A stretch of 64,000 nt of DNA from Daphnia pulex (lineage: Eukaryota > Arthropoda > Branchiopoda > Diplostraca > Daphniidae), in assembly GCF_021134715.1 (NCBI RefSeq), contig NC_060023.1:1488001-1552000 (forward strand), written 5' to 3'. The notes under the pieces were generated by a model that was not told the origin of the DNA, made no database searches, and saw only the letters and a list, made by a program, of their open reading frames with translations. Below are positions 21,857-33,340 of this stretch, one piece after another; within the stretch, counting starts at the first letter, position 1; every line of letters starts with the position of its first letter. The position numbers were made by a program, and so were the translations under genes.

Positions 21857-23224
21857 TTACTTGGACACTCTTAATCGTGATTTATTTTTATAGAAATAAC
21901 CACAGACAAAAAGGCTTATACAAATAAATGCCAAGAACAAAAAGCACAATGTTTTCTGCCAGTGCTCCTTGAGAAATATTTCTTCAGTAGGATCTGATAT
22001 CCAGCCGGGATCAAACGGTTGACACTTGTTACTTTCGCCCCATTCAGAATCCAGATCTTTATACGATTGATAATCCTCATCTTTTAGCTCGTGCAGTTTT
22101 TGGCACATGTCACAAAATCCATGGCGCGTCGTGTCTTCAATGCTATACTCCACACGATAGTAATCCTTCCACCAGAAATACTCGTTGTAGAGCGTGTCGT
22201 TTGCGTCGAGTAATTTGAGATAAGCGGCCAATTCTTTGGGTTTGAACTTGCGGGCGTCGATGTACGAGTGGGGCGGTGCGTATTGAGCGTAATCGACTCC
22301 GCCGTAGACGATAGGAATGATGTCGTGAGCCAATATTTTGAAAAACTTTTCAGTGACGTAATCCGGACAAATGGCATTTTCGAATGACAAGTAGAATTTG
22401 TAGGTTAACTCGATCATGTCGTAACATTGGGGATCGGAGATATGCAATGGGTGTTTTGTGCAAGTCAAGTGGCCACATTTACCGAAAATATCGACGTCGA
22501 TGTATCTGCTCAGCTCTTTGACGTACGTTTCTCGTTGGCCGTGCGTTTTGCAATGAGAAACCATCCAGGCTACTGATTTGGTCTTTTTGTGTTTTGAATC
22601 TGGCGGCAGACTAACACGAGCTCTTTCTCTTAAATTACTTATCTCTTCCGGTGTCCGAGGAGCGTTTTCTTTAGGAATAATCCAACCGTAAAGTAATTGG
22701 ATATCAGAGTCTATTCTGTACGTCATTGTCCAATTGAAAAAATGAGCTAATTGAGTCATGTTGTAATACGGTTTCAACGCCGGAGGAGCTTCTTGTGAAG
22801 CAAAGACGAGTCGTTGACTTTGATTTCGTTTGATTCCGAACTCGGGCATCTTCAGTTGATCGGCCGTCACAAATTCGTCATTAAACAACACCACGATAGC
22901 GTCGAAATATTCGAGCGGACGATCCCATCGGTTGTCGACTATCTCACATCGAGTGTAAGTGCAATTCTTTTCGGCGAACAAGTCTTTGCCCGTGCCGAAA
23001 GATGTCACTTCCACTCGGCCTTTTTTGGACTGCAACGTGCCTCCGGAAGCGTTCCATAATAAAATGCTTTTCGTTCCGTTCTGCCGCTGAACGTATTGTT
23101 CCCAGCTTATTGTGATTGGTGGTGTTGTTACGCGTAGGAGATTGTACAAAATCAAAATACCCACTAGAGTTACAAAAGCGGATATTTTAACTGATGATCT
23201 CATTTTGCGTCCGGGCCACTGCAT
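21857..23224 (-). CDS. GT10 alpha-1,3-fucosyltransferase, copy 3
   Basis: Single-exon frame of 455 residues with the same layout as copy 2: N-terminal anchor ([19 protein letters not shown]), catalytic segments [17 protein letters not shown] and [15 protein letters not shown]. The hydrophobic tail is [21 protein letters not shown], ending [10 protein letters not shown]. Two stretches of 50 or more residues around [20 protein letters not shown] are identical to copy 2, which suggests recent duplication or gene conversion. The stop codon is only about 26 bp from the duplication breakpoint in the truncated HP1 copy. Confidence 0.88.
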   Translation of the reverse strand: MQWPGRKMRSSVKISAFVTLVGILILYNLLRVTTPPITISWEQYVQRQNGTKSILLWNASGGTLQSKKGRVEVTSFGTGKDLFAEKNCTYTRCEIVDNRWDRPLEYFDAIVVLFNDEFVTADQLKMPEFGIKRNQSQRLVFASQEAPPALKPYYNMTQLAHFFNWTMTYRIDSDIQLLYGWIIPKENAPRTPEEISNLRERARVSLPPDSKHKKTKSVAWMVSHCKTHGQRETYVKELSRYIDVDIFGKCGHLTCTKHPLHISDPQCYDMIELTYKFYLSFENAICPDYVTEKFFKILAHDIIPIVYGGVDYAQYAPPHSYIDARKFKPKELAAYLKLLDANDTLYNEYFWWKDYYRVEYSIEDTTRHGFCDMCQKLHELKDEDYQSYKDLDSEWGESNKCQPFDPGWISDPTEEIFLKEHWQKTLCFLFLAFICISLFVCGYFYKNKSRLRVSK

Positions 23225-24354
23225 TGCCGTCCACTTTATTTTCCCGCACAGTCACTCTTAAAAAAACGATATCACAAAAATCTAGACTAAGTCTAGCCAG
23301 TTATTTTAAATTTTGATCAACAGCGTTTGTTTTTATCAATGGCCTTCCTTGTTGTCTTGAGTGTTCAGGGAACTTGAACTTAATTGAACATTTCAATCGG
23401 AATACAAGCAACACTTTGGACGTGTCGGTCTCGACAAACGGCGACTGTTTTCCATTCAGTCACCGCTTCTCGTAGCCACAGATATTTTTCTTATCTATTG
23501 AGACCAGATTGAGACCTGGTTTTTTTAACGGGTCGTGAATTTTATCACATTTTATTGTACCTATTTTGTATCTGATGTCTACGAAAAATGTCGTTATGTG
23601 CTTTTATGTCTATGACCAAATGGTTTTTTAGATATATTCTCCATGATAACTGATCTCCATAATATGTTCTCTTATATTTCGTAAAATGGTGAAATATGTT
23701 CTGTACCTAATTTTTGAAAAGAGGGAGATATACAATTTTATAAAATCTTAATCAAATTTATCACAGTTTGACATAAATGAATTGCTAAGCGACATTACAT
23801 GAATTTACATCAGATAAACTTAATAACTAGATCTATAATTTAAAAATAGATTTAGTATCGATTAATCAAAGAGCTTATCAAAACTGCGACAACAAGACAA
23901 CAAGAACAATTGATTATGTATTTTTTGCTGCTGATTGAAAAAGTGGCAACCCTGCTCAAAGAGGATGAGAAATTGAGAATCGGCCATGCTTAAATCGGCT
24001 TAAACGATAGACGTAGATCTGAGTGACTATCGACAAGTGAGTGGCTTTTGCTGCTGGATTGTGGATTCAAAACCTTTGTTATTCTATTTTAATTAAAGGT
24101 ATGGATTCTTAACTTTTTGAAACGAAATTTGCAATCAATGTTCACATTTTACAATCATTAGTTTTTCCTCCACTATATTGTGTTTACAAACTTACAAAGT
24201 TTAAGAGATTGTAAAACTGAATGCCTGAGGTCAACTTCTATTGAACTTGAAATATTTCTTGTTTTACTTGACAGGACAACACCTTCAGGGAAAGTTGTGT
24301 TGTTGAATTATTTTATAGCTACTTGCTGAAGCTTCGTAAACTTAGATTTCTACC
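23225..24354. other. spacer between FucT copy 3 and HP1; both promoters
   Basis: The first part matches the upstream flank of FucT copy 2. The part from about 24270 matches the sequence just upstream of the truncated HP1 copy (TTTCAGGGAAA, ATAGCTACTTG). The two genes are divergent here. No TATA box or other feature stands out. Confidence 0.45.
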
Positions 24355-25299
24355 ATGTCCCGTAAAAACAGAGGCAAAGGCAAACAGAAGAAAGTCATAG
24401 AAAATGAAGAAGATGAAAAAGAATATATTGTTGAGGCAATTGTGGATCGGAGGTTAGTTAAACTTATTCCAGCAGATTAATTTTTTGTTTTTTATCATTA
24501 CACCCTTGTTATTCATTGTAATATTTCTAATGAATGTAATTGATCTTAGGGAGAAGAATGGTAAAGTTGAATATCTTCTGAAATGGATTGGTTATTCAGA
24601 CGAGGACAATACTTGGGAGCCCCAAGAGAACTTGAACTGCACTGATCTGATGGCAGCATTTGAAAGAAAAAGAAAGGTAGAGCAGAAGAAGAAAACAAAA
24701 CCAGTTGTCGAGAAGAAGGAAAAAGTTAAACGTCCACTAGTGCTGGAAGACTGTGAGATTCAGCAACAAGAGGAGAATAGGCCAGCAAAGAAAAAAGCCA
24801 CAGAGGAGGTTTATAGCGCATTTTAAACTAGAATATCCGTCTCTCATCGTATGCCTTCAGTTCGTAAAGAATGATAGTTAATATTTGTGTATCGTTTCAG
24901 GAAGTAACAAAAGGTCATCTGAAAGGGTTTGAACGAAAATTGATTCCCGAGAAGATTATCGGCGCAACAGATAACGTTAGTGAAGATGGTCAACTTCATT
25001 TCCTCATCAAATGGTTCGTAAAATTCTTGAAACTTAATTGTTTTTTAATGATATTAGCTAGTTCTGATCTTGTGTTGTGAGAACACTTAACGCCTTTAAT
25101 CATAAGTTGATTAAGCATTCCCGCGGGGCGCAGCATCAGCGCCACATTAATTTTATTTTGGTGCTTATTCTTAAGGGAATCAACTGAGTTAGCGGATCTG
25201 GTTCCAGCAAGCCAAGCTAATGAGATGTGCCCTCAAGTCGTGATCGAGTTTTATCAAAATAACTTGACTTGGCCAAGCCTTAACAACAAAGAAGTTTAA
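24355..25299 (+). CDS. heterochromatin protein 1 (HP1) family protein
   Basis: Four exons: 24355-24452, 24550-24808, 24901-25013, 25176-25299, giving 197 residues. The chromodomain occupies about 22-75: [32 protein letters not shown]. The aromatic cage residues that read H3K9 methylation are intact (Tyr24, Trp45, Tyr48 here). A Lys-rich hinge follows. The chromoshadow domain at about 125-190 reads [47 protein letters not shown], the dimerisation and PxVxL-binding fold. Intron positions match those of the paralogue at 26403. Role: heterochromatin structure and silencing in the nucleus. Confidence 0.9.
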
Positions 25300-26402
25300 A
25301 GGAGAAGAGCTACAAGAAAACGACTTGAAAAATAATCTCAATTTCAATTTTTTTTTATTCATTCAGCATGTTTGACTGTGGTCAGAATTGACACTTGTGT
25401 GTTACCTCTTATCCAATGCTTCTTTCTTAATATTGTTTGTGTCAACACAAATATTCGATAATCAATTTTTATACTGAGAACCAGGAAAATACAGTAATAA
25501 TTTAACAGGGTATTCTTGCAAAATGGTTTCCGCTTGCAAACGGCTTAGCTTAGACCCGTATGTGGAGTGTGGATTTTCTTTTCCAAGTGATGAGCAATCA
25601 AGTGTCGTTGTTAGCTGATGACACGCGGTTGATGGCTTGAAAGCTAGTAGATATCATGTCAGAATACCACCTAAGTCCTAAACTACCGAGAAAATGGAAG
25701 CGTAAAATAATATCTGCACGCAAGATGCAAGATATATGGCATTTTGTATAGATTACTACTGAATTAAGGGACATGATATTGTAAAAGATTTACACGCCAG
25801 ATGCCATCAGCCAGGAATCAAATTATGTTAAGAAATCATCTGACAGATGGCAACCAATCATTGACGAGCTTTCTCACTGACTGCTGGTTAAAAGCGGTTA
25901 AAAGTGTCGTCTGCTGAAGTGTTGACATGGTGTTGACGATAGCACGATACTGCGATAGTATCGTAGATTACGAGTTGACGACCTCCATACGAACGTCTGA
26001 ACCTGTTTCTAATTAACAGACAGATCCAGATTTTAAACCATAGTCATCTTCAGTAAACTTTTACTCTTAGTATTTTAAAGGTCAGGTGATTATTTAATTA
26101 ACATTTTAACTATTCCAGCAATTTTAATATCGAGTTTGTCAGAGTTATTAAAAAAAAAAAATGCGTTGAACAATTTCTTGGGGTTCGGAAAAGGTTACAC
26201 AGTATGCAATATGCACTAGCACACTTTGCCTCATGGGCAAGTTTACTTCCGTTTTAAAGCCAGAAGCTGAGTGAGCAGCAAACAGGGTTTCAATTGATGG
26301 AATTAAATTGTTGCTTGTATTGTTTTCCTTACATGTCACATGTTAGACACTGACAAGGACTAAATTCTATGTTTTCAAACAGCAGGTTTTAGCATTTTTA
26401 TC
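25300..26402. other. intergenic, nothing recognised
   Basis: AT-rich spacer between the two HP1-type genes. It should hold the 3' UTR of the first and the promoter of the second. No coding exon with splice support or repeat was seen. Confidence 0.4.
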
Positions 26403-27179
<777 letters not shown>

Positions 27180-27727
27180 TGGGAACTGGGAAGATAGTTT
27201 CGCTCGGTATTGAATAAGTTTTAATTTCAGTTTTAATTTCATTAGTTTACATGTCAGGATACTCAAAAATAAAAAAAAATTTGATTTTTTTTTTGTTTTT
27301 TTTTTTTTTTTCATTTTACTTCTGGTTTAAAACACAGTACAAAATGCCATAAAATGAAGTTTGATTTTCAAGGCTACAATTTTTATTTAGAAATTATTAT
27401 TTGCTAAGTTTAGATATTAATCCTTCAGTTTCATTTAGTGGTGATGTATCAACCTCTTGGCAGCCTCTTGGTAAGCTTATTTAAATTTGCAGTGATGGAT
27501 AATATGTTAAACTCTCTTGTTATTATTCCTCAGCCCATGGCCCAATGTCAGGTTGACTTTTCAGCAAAGAGCGACAGAGAAGAAACTAAAGTCCAATGTC
27601 AGCTGTGATGTGTAAGTTGAACAGCATTTCAAGTAATTTTTCATCTGTTTTTTTCATTGGATGCAATTTTTTATCTAATCGAGACTATAGACTTCATCCG
27701 GCATTGGGGTATTGTGACATGGAGTAA
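27180..27727. other. spacer before the palindrome
   Basis: It contains the 3' UTR of the HP1 paralogue and A/T runs at 27270-27312. No gene was recognised. The left arm of the inverted repeat begins at about 27728. Confidence 0.4.
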
Positions 27728-27994
27728 ATTTTTAACATTTTGCAACTTTTGAGAACTTATTGACCGAGAAAAGAGGTTTCTAACAAGACTGTGTGCACAT
27801 CATGAAATGAATCTAGATTAATCATGTGTTTGAATGTTGAAATATAGCTAAGATTGCAGAGAAATATTTTTAAAATAGCCGACTGCTGTCCTTCAAACGG
27901 TTCGAAATGGAAGATTTATTCATTCACCGAAGAAACGAGTCAAATGACTCAGATTTCAATATGTGTAAAGTGAGTTTTAAGCCGTAACCATTTG

Positions 27995-28064
27995 GTATTC
28001 ATTTTGATGTATTCATTTTGATGTATTCATTTTGATGTATTCATTTTGATGTATTCATTTTGAT
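27995..28064. repeat. 14-bp tandem repeat, five units
   Basis: Five perfect copies of GTATTCATTTTGAT. The mirror copy in the right arm lies at about 36837-36906. Confidence 0.9.
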
Positions 28065-28079
28065 ATTGGTTTTTGTAGA

Positions 28080-28216
28080 CCCATCCCCAGCGACGTCAAC
28101 CTGCAGAAGGAAAAGCTAGTTTTCCTTCAATCGAAGGTCACGGAGATCATTACGTGTCATGCAATGGTGAAGAGGTTGGGTGAGAACGACACGTGTTGCA
28201 CCATTATCAAGCAGGT
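28080..28216 (+). other. unidentified exon-like open stretch (also in the right arm)
   Basis: After an acceptor-like TTTTTGTAG, one frame reads IPSDVNLQKEKLVFLQSKVTE and on to CTIIKQ, then a GTAAAA donor. The stretch looks coding in composition but I cannot assign it or find its partner exons with confidence. An upstream ATG at 27907 opens MEDLFIHRRNESNDSDFN, ending near a GTGAGT donor, but its phase does not clearly join this frame. It may be a captured fragment like the AIF piece. Mirror copy near 36685-36822. Confidence 0.3.
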
Positions 28217-28260
28217 AAAATAGCCGCAAGGCTTAGGGGGTGAGGGTGAGAAAAAAATCG

Positions 28261-28296
28261 TATAAAAGGAGAGAGAAAATGCCATAGAAATCAGTC
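28261..28296 (+). promoter_or_regulatory. TATA box plus TCAGTC initiator
   Basis: TATAAAAG at 28261-28268 and TCAGTC at 28291-28296, 30 bp apart. This is the promoter of the truncated secreted-protein gene that starts at 28357. A second copy of the downstream leader sequence follows at about 28545-28615. The mirror image is at 36605-36640. Confidence 0.75.
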
Positions 28297-28356
28297 GAGT
28301 GAGGATCTCCGACACGGCAACAACTGCTCTCTTCGTCGTAATATCAGTTCGCAATC

Positions 28357-28541
28357 ATGGGTAAGTATTCAATTTTATATCGAGCCGTGAATCAATTCTA
28401 TTTTGTTTTTAGTAGTATGTATATTACCAGTTATATTCGAAAACTAATTTACAAATCCTTGATTGTTTAGTTGATAATGGCGTTGGGTTGCTGTTGGGTG
28501 TTGTATCTTTGATGCCGAGCCCGAAAGAGATAAGGCGATAG
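28357..28541 (+). pseudogene. truncated YYTTKAPE-family gene (signal peptide only)
   Basis: Exon 1 is ATGG (28357-28360) followed by GTAAGT. Exon 2 starts at 28471 and reads VDNGVGLLLGVVSLMPSPKEIRR then stop at 28539-28541. Exon layout and sequence parallel the intact gene at 29810. The frame ends where the leader of another copy has been joined, so only the signal-peptide part survives. A micropeptide product cannot be excluded. Confidence 0.55.
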
Positions 28542-28544
28542 AAA

Positions 28545-28945
28545 TCAATCGAGTGAGCATCTCTGACACGGCAACTGCATTCTTGGTGTTATTACCAGTT
28601 CTCAATCAGGGGTAAATATTTTGTATTTTGAAATCTAGTTTGTATCAATTTCTTTTTCCTTTCTATGCATTAATAATATGCCCGATTTTATTGAATATTG
28701 TCTAGTAAACTATGCCGTCGTGCTGCACTACACACTACAACAGATGCTGCTCCAAGCTAGTAAACCGAAGCCTCGAAGTATAATTCTTCCCCGAGCTACG
28801 CTACCAAAGCACACAGGTGCTACACCAACGAGTCTCCCAAGTACTACACAACTACGTATGCTGCTCCAGCCTACTACACCAAGGCTCCCAAGTACTACTC
28901 TGCTCCCAGCTACTACACCGAGGTATCTGAGTATTAACCTCGTGT
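28545..28945 (+). pseudogene. decayed YYTTKAPE-family copy
   Basis: A leader resembling 28281-28355 is followed by CAGGGG where the intact copies have ATGG, so the start codon is lost. After an acceptor near 28705 the sequence is frame-shifted. It then reads ESPKYYTTTYAAPAYYTKAP and on to a stop at about 28937. It is a dead family member; the mirror copy lies at 35956-36356. Confidence 0.65.
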
Positions 28946-29010
28946 TGAAGAATCTATTCCAAGTTATTTGAAGCAAGTTGCTTAATGTGAAAATTTCTTA
29001 CATTTAGCCA

Positions 29011-29740
29011 AAAGTAACGGACTGAAGGTGCTCAAAGATTTTGCTGAGGACGGTAGCAGGTCGAGTCCTCCCTAAATACTTGAGCGAATGGACAACCAAG
29101 AAGTTGAATGCGGAAAGTGTTAATGCGTTGCCCAAAGCTAATGTTGAGGGTGCAAGCTTGGAAGACAACAAGGTCCCATTGATCTTTAACAATGGTCGAA
29201 AGGTAAACAGTTATTTCAATACATGTTTTGTTAGCGATGTTAATTAAAATCGAAAAATTATTTCATCAGGTTTAAACTGACCATGTTGTTGTTACTGTCG
29301 GTTTGAATGCAAACACGGATTTGGCTGTCGCTTCTGGTTTGGAAATTGATTCGAATTTTAGTGGTTGTCGAGTCAATGCCGAGTTTGAAGCAGATCAAAC
29401 GTCTGGTTGGTAAGAATCCTTGAACATTTTCATTTCATATTAATTTTAATACAGTTTGTGATAAAAACTTAGTCAACATTGACTGCTCTGATACTGCTAG
29501 ATAGTATAAGAAGTTTTTCTAAAGTGATTTTACACCTTTGGTGGTAAATTTTGATTCTTATTTTTGGTTTTGGACTTTTTTTTTATTATTAAGCTAGAGA
29601 TGCTGCCTGCTTTTATGATATCAAATTGGATCGTCATCGTGTGGAACATCATGACCATGCTGTCGTATCATTGGCATGGATTGCCTGGCTGTGGTATTGA
29701 TTGGCTAGAGACCATATGATTGGCAATGGATGCATGCAAA
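29011..29740 (+). pseudogene. fragment of apoptosis-inducing factor (AIFM1) gene
   Basis: Three consecutive exons of an AIF-type flavoprotein, with introns. They read GRVLPKYLSEWTTKKLN to FNNGRK (29060-29201); then V[25 protein letters not shown] to [12 protein letters not shown] (29272-29410); then [24 protein letters not shown] (29593-29670). The order and the family motif [23 protein letters not shown] identify it. A TAA replaces the Glu codon expected in GRKVETDH, and the end is frame-shifted. The rest of the gene is absent, so it is a captured genomic piece rather than a retrocopy. Confidence 0.85.
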
Positions 29741-29809
29741 ATGGGTGAAGGACTGCAGCGCGATATTTGTCACTATCTGCACTCTTTGTCGTATTTTCAG
29801 TACGCAATC

Positions 29810-30333
29810 ATGGGTAAATATTCTATTACGTAGAGTTTTGTATCAATTTATTTATTTTTTTCTCAGTTTTAATATGCCAGTTATTGAATCTAAATGTTCT
29901 AATAATTTACCATCTAGTTAACTATGGTGTCCTGCTGCTGTATGTTGGTGTCCTGCTGCTGTATGTTGTATCGTTGATGGCTGGGTCAACCATTGGTGTA
30001 CCGATGTCTCCTGGGTATGGCGGATACCAAGCCGCAACGCCGCCGCCTTCCTACACAACAACAACATACGCACCAACCGGTTACCACACCACCAAGGCTG
30101 CAGAATATTACACCACAACTTATGATGCCCCGAGTTACTACATCGAAGCCTTGAAGTATAACTCTGCCCCGAGTTGCCTCAACAAAGAGGCGGAGTACTA
30201 CACCACCAAGGCACCGGAGTACTACACCACCAAGGCACCGGAGTACTACACCACCAAGGCACCGGAGTACTACACCACCAAGGCACCGGAGTACTACACC
30301 ACCAAGGCACCGGAGTACTACACCACCATGTAA
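29810..30333 (+). CDS. small secreted YYTTKAPE-repeat protein (left arm)
   Basis: Exon 1 is ATGG (29810-29813), exon 2 is 29918-30333, giving 139 residues. The start reads MVNYGVLLLYVGVLLLYVVSLMAG, a signal peptide whose core LLLYVGV has been duplicated by an about 20-bp tandem repeat. The mature part is Tyr/Thr/Pro/Ala-rich and ends in five YYTTKAPE octads (24-bp units from 30193) and YYTTM. Similar Tyr-Thr-rich secreted proteins are typical of arthropod cuticle or other extracellular matrices; the exact role is unknown. An identical-looking copy is encoded in the right arm on the minus strand. Confidence 0.65.
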
Positions 30334-31130
30334 GCTGTCTCAGCCTTATACACCGAGGTTTCCAACTACTACTGTGCCTAGCTACTACACCGAAGCTCCA
30401 GCTATTACACCACCAAAGCGGTAGAGTACTACACCGTAGCGCCCAAATTCTATCTGCCCGAGCTACGAAACTACATTTGTGGAGGCCCAGTACTACGTAG
30501 TACCTATTTACTACACAGTGAATGATCCTTAATACTACGTTGGACCGAAATACTGCTCTGAGTCTACAGTTTACTACACCACAACCTACGCTGCCCCTAG
30601 CTACTAAACCAAAGGCGCTAAGTACTACACCGAAAAGGCCGAATATTACCCAACAACGTATGCTGCCCTAGTTTACTACACCGAGGAACCCAAGTATAAC
30701 TCTGCTCCAACCAATATCAAACAGAGGCTCCGGTTTACTACACCACCAAGGCCCCTGAGTGTTACACTACAACCTACGCTGCCCCCAGCTACTACACTAC
30801 AACCTACGCTGCCCCTAGCTACGAAACCGAAGGCGCTAAGTACTACACCGAAAAGGCCGAATATTACCCAACAACGTATGCTGCCCTAGTTTACTACACC
30901 GAGGAACCCAAGTATAACTCTGCTCCAACCAACACCAAACAGAGGATCCGGTTTACTACACCACCAAGGCCCCCGAGTATCACACTACAACCTACGCTGG
31001 TTCCAGCTACTACACTGAAGCTCTAAAGTATTACTCTGCTCCGAGTTACTACACCACTAAAGCATTTGAATATTACACCACGACCTACGCTTCTTCAGTT
31101 TACTAGAGGGAGGCTCCTAAATACTAGACG
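30334..31130 (+). pseudogene. decayed continuation of the YYTTKAPE gene
   Basis: After the stop at 30333, sequence coding for similar motifs (YYTEAP, YYTTTYAAP, SYYTKA) continues for about 800 bp but jumps between frames and has several stops. A segment of about 180 bp is repeated with a period of about 220 bp (30585-30765 and 30805-30985). It may represent a once longer protein whose tail was lost, or further dead copies joined end to end. Confidence 0.65.
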
Positions 31131-31560
31131 AAGTTTCAGTTTTATTTCATTGTGTTGAGATTTGTCGGTCATATCATACTAGTCACTGGTATTGTTGTTG
31201 TTCTTAAATGAGAAAATAAATTTTTTAATGACGGTAATCATCATGTAAGACCTCTTTTAACACCTCCAAGCCATTGCGATCGGTCTTAATTTCAAACGTG
31301 GTGGAGGTGACTTGCTCTAGTCGCTCTGCATTCATGAATTTTCTTTCCATTTTCAGGTTAAGTTACGAAAGACTGTTAAGGGTTTACTCTAAATTAGTGA
31401 AGTTTGTATTTTCAACTCAAGTCACTTGACTATTACTTAAAGTAAATGTAAAACTTCAAAGTTGTAAGACAAAACATTAAAAGGAATTGCTTTGTTATCC
31501 CACCTCCACCCACAATTCCACCACATTTTACAATCACATACATGCATACATACACTTAAG

Positions 31561-31874
31561 TTAACCCGTTGGCTGCCACGCCATACAACCCGTAGGTTGT
31601 ACTCTACTACTCTACGCGCCACGTCTGAAGGATCCGTGACCAAAGTGGGACTTGCCATTGCTGACAAGTCCGGGCTGACACGGTGACAGGAGAATCCATC
31701 ACCGCATCGACAAGGGGGAAGTCCCTATAGTGCATTGCCTTAACAGGCGCCTTGCGGCAAGTTTTGGGCTGGTACGACTTTCCGATCCCACGGCATGAAA
31801 ACCACGAGACCGAACAGCGCACGCAGCCCGTGCAAAGCTAGGGGAGAAAAAAGGCGTGGCAGACAACGGGTTAA
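31561..31874. mobile_element. piggyBac-like MITE, left arm
   Basis: The element spans 31565-31870 (306 bp) with inverted ends beginning CCCGTTGGCTGCCACGCC and one mismatch between the ends. TTAA flanks it on both sides (31561-31564 and 31871-31874). TTAA target sites and CCC-starting ends are characteristic of the piggyBac superfamily. It encodes no transposase, so it would be non-autonomous. Confidence 0.8.
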
Positions 31875-32311
31875 CTTACACAAACACAAACATATTACCA
31901 ACAACAAATGATGATCCACGCTGACGTTTTGGAGATACCGGCGATGTTTTGGTGTCCATCTTCTCGACGTCTCTTCTGCATTACCTGATTAAAGAGAAAA
32001 ACATTCTTATTTAGTGACATGCCAATAAAAGTTACATAACACAGATAGAAACAATAATAAGGTTTTTTAGCTCAAAGATTTAAATATGCAATTTTTTAAA
32101 GTTTAAATCAAGCTTGCAATATTGAGAACTGTAAACAGAACAAAGCTCACTTGCTAGTCTTTAAAAAAAATTCCGGAAGTATACCGGAAGTAACCACAGC
32201 GCCTCAACCATTGAGCTGTCGTCAAATTAAACCACATATTCGTGATCTCCATGAAATTTGGGGTCGATTAGATGTGATTTAAACGAAATCCAAAATTTGG
32301 CCAAAATCGAG

Positions 32312-32341
32312 AATTTTCCTGAACTATAGTTCAGGAAAATT
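32312..32341. repeat. perfect 30-bp palindrome, left arm
   Basis: Centre TGAACTATAGTTCA extended on both sides by TTTTCC/GGAAAA. It is within 70 bp of the arm's inner end and recurs at 32560-32589. It could form a hairpin or cruciform. Confidence 0.9.
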
Positions 32342-32381
32342 TTCAAAACCGGAAGTACGCGTACGCAAAAAACACAACATG

Positions 32382-32519
32382 AACCGACAGAGCTCCGTGA
32401 TTAATTAGTTTTTTTTTTCTACTTCCGGTTTTCTCATTTCTGTCAGTAGTTTAGTAAATATTGATCTGACGCACAAAAGAACCACATATTCGTGATCCTC
32501 GTAAAATTTGGGGTAAAGT
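32382..32519. other. central spacer of the inverted repeat
   Basis: About 138 bp of unique sequence between the arms. It includes a direct-repeat relative (CCACATATTCGTGATC and AAATTTGGGGT) of sequence at 32231-32271 in the left arm, so it may be part of the repeat family that seeded the inversion. Confidence 0.8.
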
Positions 32520-32559
32520 TCATGTTGTGTTTTTTGCGTACGCGTACTTCCGGTTTTGA

Positions 32560-32589
32560 AAATTTTCCTGAACTATAGTTCAGGAAAAT
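32560..32589. repeat. perfect 30-bp palindrome, right arm
   Basis: Mirror of the palindrome at 32312-32341. Confidence 0.9.
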
Positions 32590-33023
32590 TCTCGATTTTG
32601 GCCAAATTTTGGATTTCGTTTAAATCACATCTAATCGACCCCAAATTTCATGGAGATCACGAATATGTGGTTTAATTTGACGACAGCTCAATGGTTGAGG
32701 CGCTGTGGTTACTTCCGGTATACTTCCGGAATTTTTTTTAAAGACTAGCAAGTGAGCTTTGTTCTGTTTACAGTTCTCAATATTGCAAGCTTGATTTAAA
32801 CTTAAAAAAGTTGCATATTTAAATCTTTGAGCTAAAAAACCTGATTATTGTTTCTATCTGTATTATGTAACTTTTATTGGCATGTAACTAAATAAGAACT
32901 GTTTTCTCTTTAATCAGGTAATGCAGAAGAGACGTCGAGAAGATGGACACCAAAACAACGCCGGTATCTCTAAAATGTCAGCGTGGATCATCATTTGTTG
33001 TTGGTAATATATGTTTGTGTTAG

Positions 33024-33340
33024 TTAACCCGTTGGCTGCCACGCCTTTGTCCTCCCCTAGCTCCTTTGCACGGGCTGCGTGCGCTGTTCGGTCTCGTGGT
33101 TTTCATGCCGCGGGATCGGAAAGTCGTACCAGCCCAAAACTTGCCGCAAGGCGCCTGTTAAGGCAATGCACTATAGGGACTTCCCCCTTGTCGATGCGGT
33201 GATGGATTCTCCTGTCACCGTGTCAGCCCGGACTTGTCAGCAATGGCAAGTCCCACTTTGGTCACGGATCCTTCAGACGTGGCGCGTAGAGTAGTAGAGA
33301 GCAACCTACGGGTTGTATGGCGTGGCAGCCAACGGGTTAA
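33024..33340. mobile_element. piggyBac-like MITE, right arm
   Basis: Mirror copy of the element at 31565-31870, here 33028-33336, again with TTAA on both sides (33024-33027 and 33337-33340). It differs by a few bases and small indels, more than the surrounding arm sequence seems to. Confidence 0.8.

Larger units (their letters stand above)
27728..32381. repeat. left arm of a giant inverted repeat
   Basis: Positions x in this arm pair with 64901 minus x in the right arm, for example 28157 with 36744, 30333 with 34568 and 31437 with 33464. The arms are about 4.65 kb and nearly identical, with scattered substitutions and small indels. Contents from the outside in: exon-like unidentified sequence, a 14-bp tandem repeat, a TATA promoter with a truncated secreted-protein gene, an AIF pseudogene fragment, the YYTTKAPE gene, its decayed continuation, a TTAA-flanked MITE and a 30-bp perfect palindrome. 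Confidence 0.93.

Noticed and set aside
31437-31822. Open frames of 60-76 codons inside and beside the MITE
   Set aside because: They recur in mirror image in the other arm only because of the palindrome, and they match no transposase.
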